Source: a bacterium (GTDB taxonomy: Bacteria; CG2-30-53-67; CG2-30-70-394). From it: 12,961 nt of DNA. A program made the translations under genes and the position numbers. The notes under the pieces were generated by a model. The model was not told the DNA's origin and did no database searches. It was given only the letters and a program-made list of their open reading frames with translations. Below are positions 12,855 to 12,961 of the stretch, one piece after another; positions within the stretch are counted from its first letter, which is position 1; each line of letters opens with the position of its first letter. The stretch is from the NCBI GenBank assembly GCA_024278555.1, contig JAJRSX010000025.1, positions 1 to 12,961 of the forward strand, read 5' to 3'.

Positions 12855-12871
12855 GCCGGCCGCAGGCCGGC
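12855..12871. repeat. Mini-hairpin with GCA triloop, downstream of the last gene
   Basis: GCCGGCC-GCA-GGCCGGC has perfect seven-base arms and lies 11 bp past the stop of the minus-strand gene at 12882. It could take part in 3'-end formation, although no T-run follows. Confidence 0.55.
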
Positions 12872-12881
12872 CCCCGTCCAT

Positions 12882-12961
12882 TCACAACGGATACTCCTCG
12901 ATCTCCTTCACCGACACGTCGCAGGCGAGCTCTTGGGCGATGGCGGCGAGCCCCTGCTCCA
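12882..12961 (-). CDS. C-terminal fragment of an unidentified protein, possibly ACT-domain
   Basis: A minus-strand frame enters from the right edge and ends at TGA 12884-12882. Visible residues are EQGLAAIAQELACD then VSVKEIEEYPL. The helix 'LAAIAQELACDVSV' followed by a strand recalls the end of ACT domains such as those of glycine-cleavage repressor-like proteins, but 25 residues are too few for a firm call. It lies upstream of def on the same strand, 197 bp away, so it may or may not share an operon with it. Confidence 0.55.
   Translation of the reverse strand, partial: EQGLAAIAQELACDVSVKEIEEYPL

Noticed and set aside
1-12961. tRNA or rRNA genes
   Set aside because: No cloverleaf with a TTCGA-type T-loop and CCA end, and no rRNA-like conserved stretch, was seen on either strand.

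Overview
The window is GC-rich DNA of a Gram-negative bacterium, most likely a proteobacterium. The evidence is a PEP-CTERM envelope protein, a lipobox lipoprotein, a hybrid-kinase tail, Rnf subunits and a bacterial Lon. The exact lineage cannot be fixed. RnfB is the long multi-cluster type typical of anaerobes and delta-like lineages, not the short enterobacterial form.

Layout. (1) 1-1395: the C-terminal tail of a probable hybrid sensor kinase overlaps a response regulator with an unusual build: receiver, a kinase dimerisation helix lacking its phospho-accepting His, then seven leucine-rich repeats. (2) 1396-2448: no convincing intact gene. It holds a 377-bp segmental duplication that carries a second copy of the regulator's last codons, a nested-palindrome mobile-type element at the duplication junction, and a long inverted repeat. 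(3) 2449-3161: a Phd/YefM antitoxin and a PIN (VapC-type) toxin, with a promoter placed so that the antitoxin mRNA may be leaderless. (4) 3184-5628, minus strand: Lon protease, convergent with the toxin gene and only 22 bp from it. (5) 5629-6086: divergent lon/rnfA spacer with a 20-bp dyad and dispersed repeats. (6) 6087-7610: rnfA and a long-form rnfB, without rnfC, D, G or E. (7) 7649-8805: two overlapping genes of unknown function, the second a predicted lipoprotein. (8) 8806-9161: a repeat-filled gap with the second, perfect copy of the nested palindrome. (9) 9162-11154, minus strand: a DppB/DppC-type ABC permease pair with no ATPase or binding protein beside it. (10) 11257-12123: a PEP-CTERM protein. 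(11) 12182-12685, minus strand: peptide deformylase. (12) The window ends in the C-terminus of another minus-strand gene.

The genes fall into small unrelated units: signalling, toxin-antitoxin, proteolysis, electron transport, peptide uptake, envelope and translation. The gaps are crowded with palindromes and dispersed repeats. The most unusual items are the receiver/pseudo-DHp/LRR regulator, the palindromic element at the duplication junction, possible leaderless starts, the split rnfAB pair, and several intergenic mini-hairpins closed by GNA triloops.
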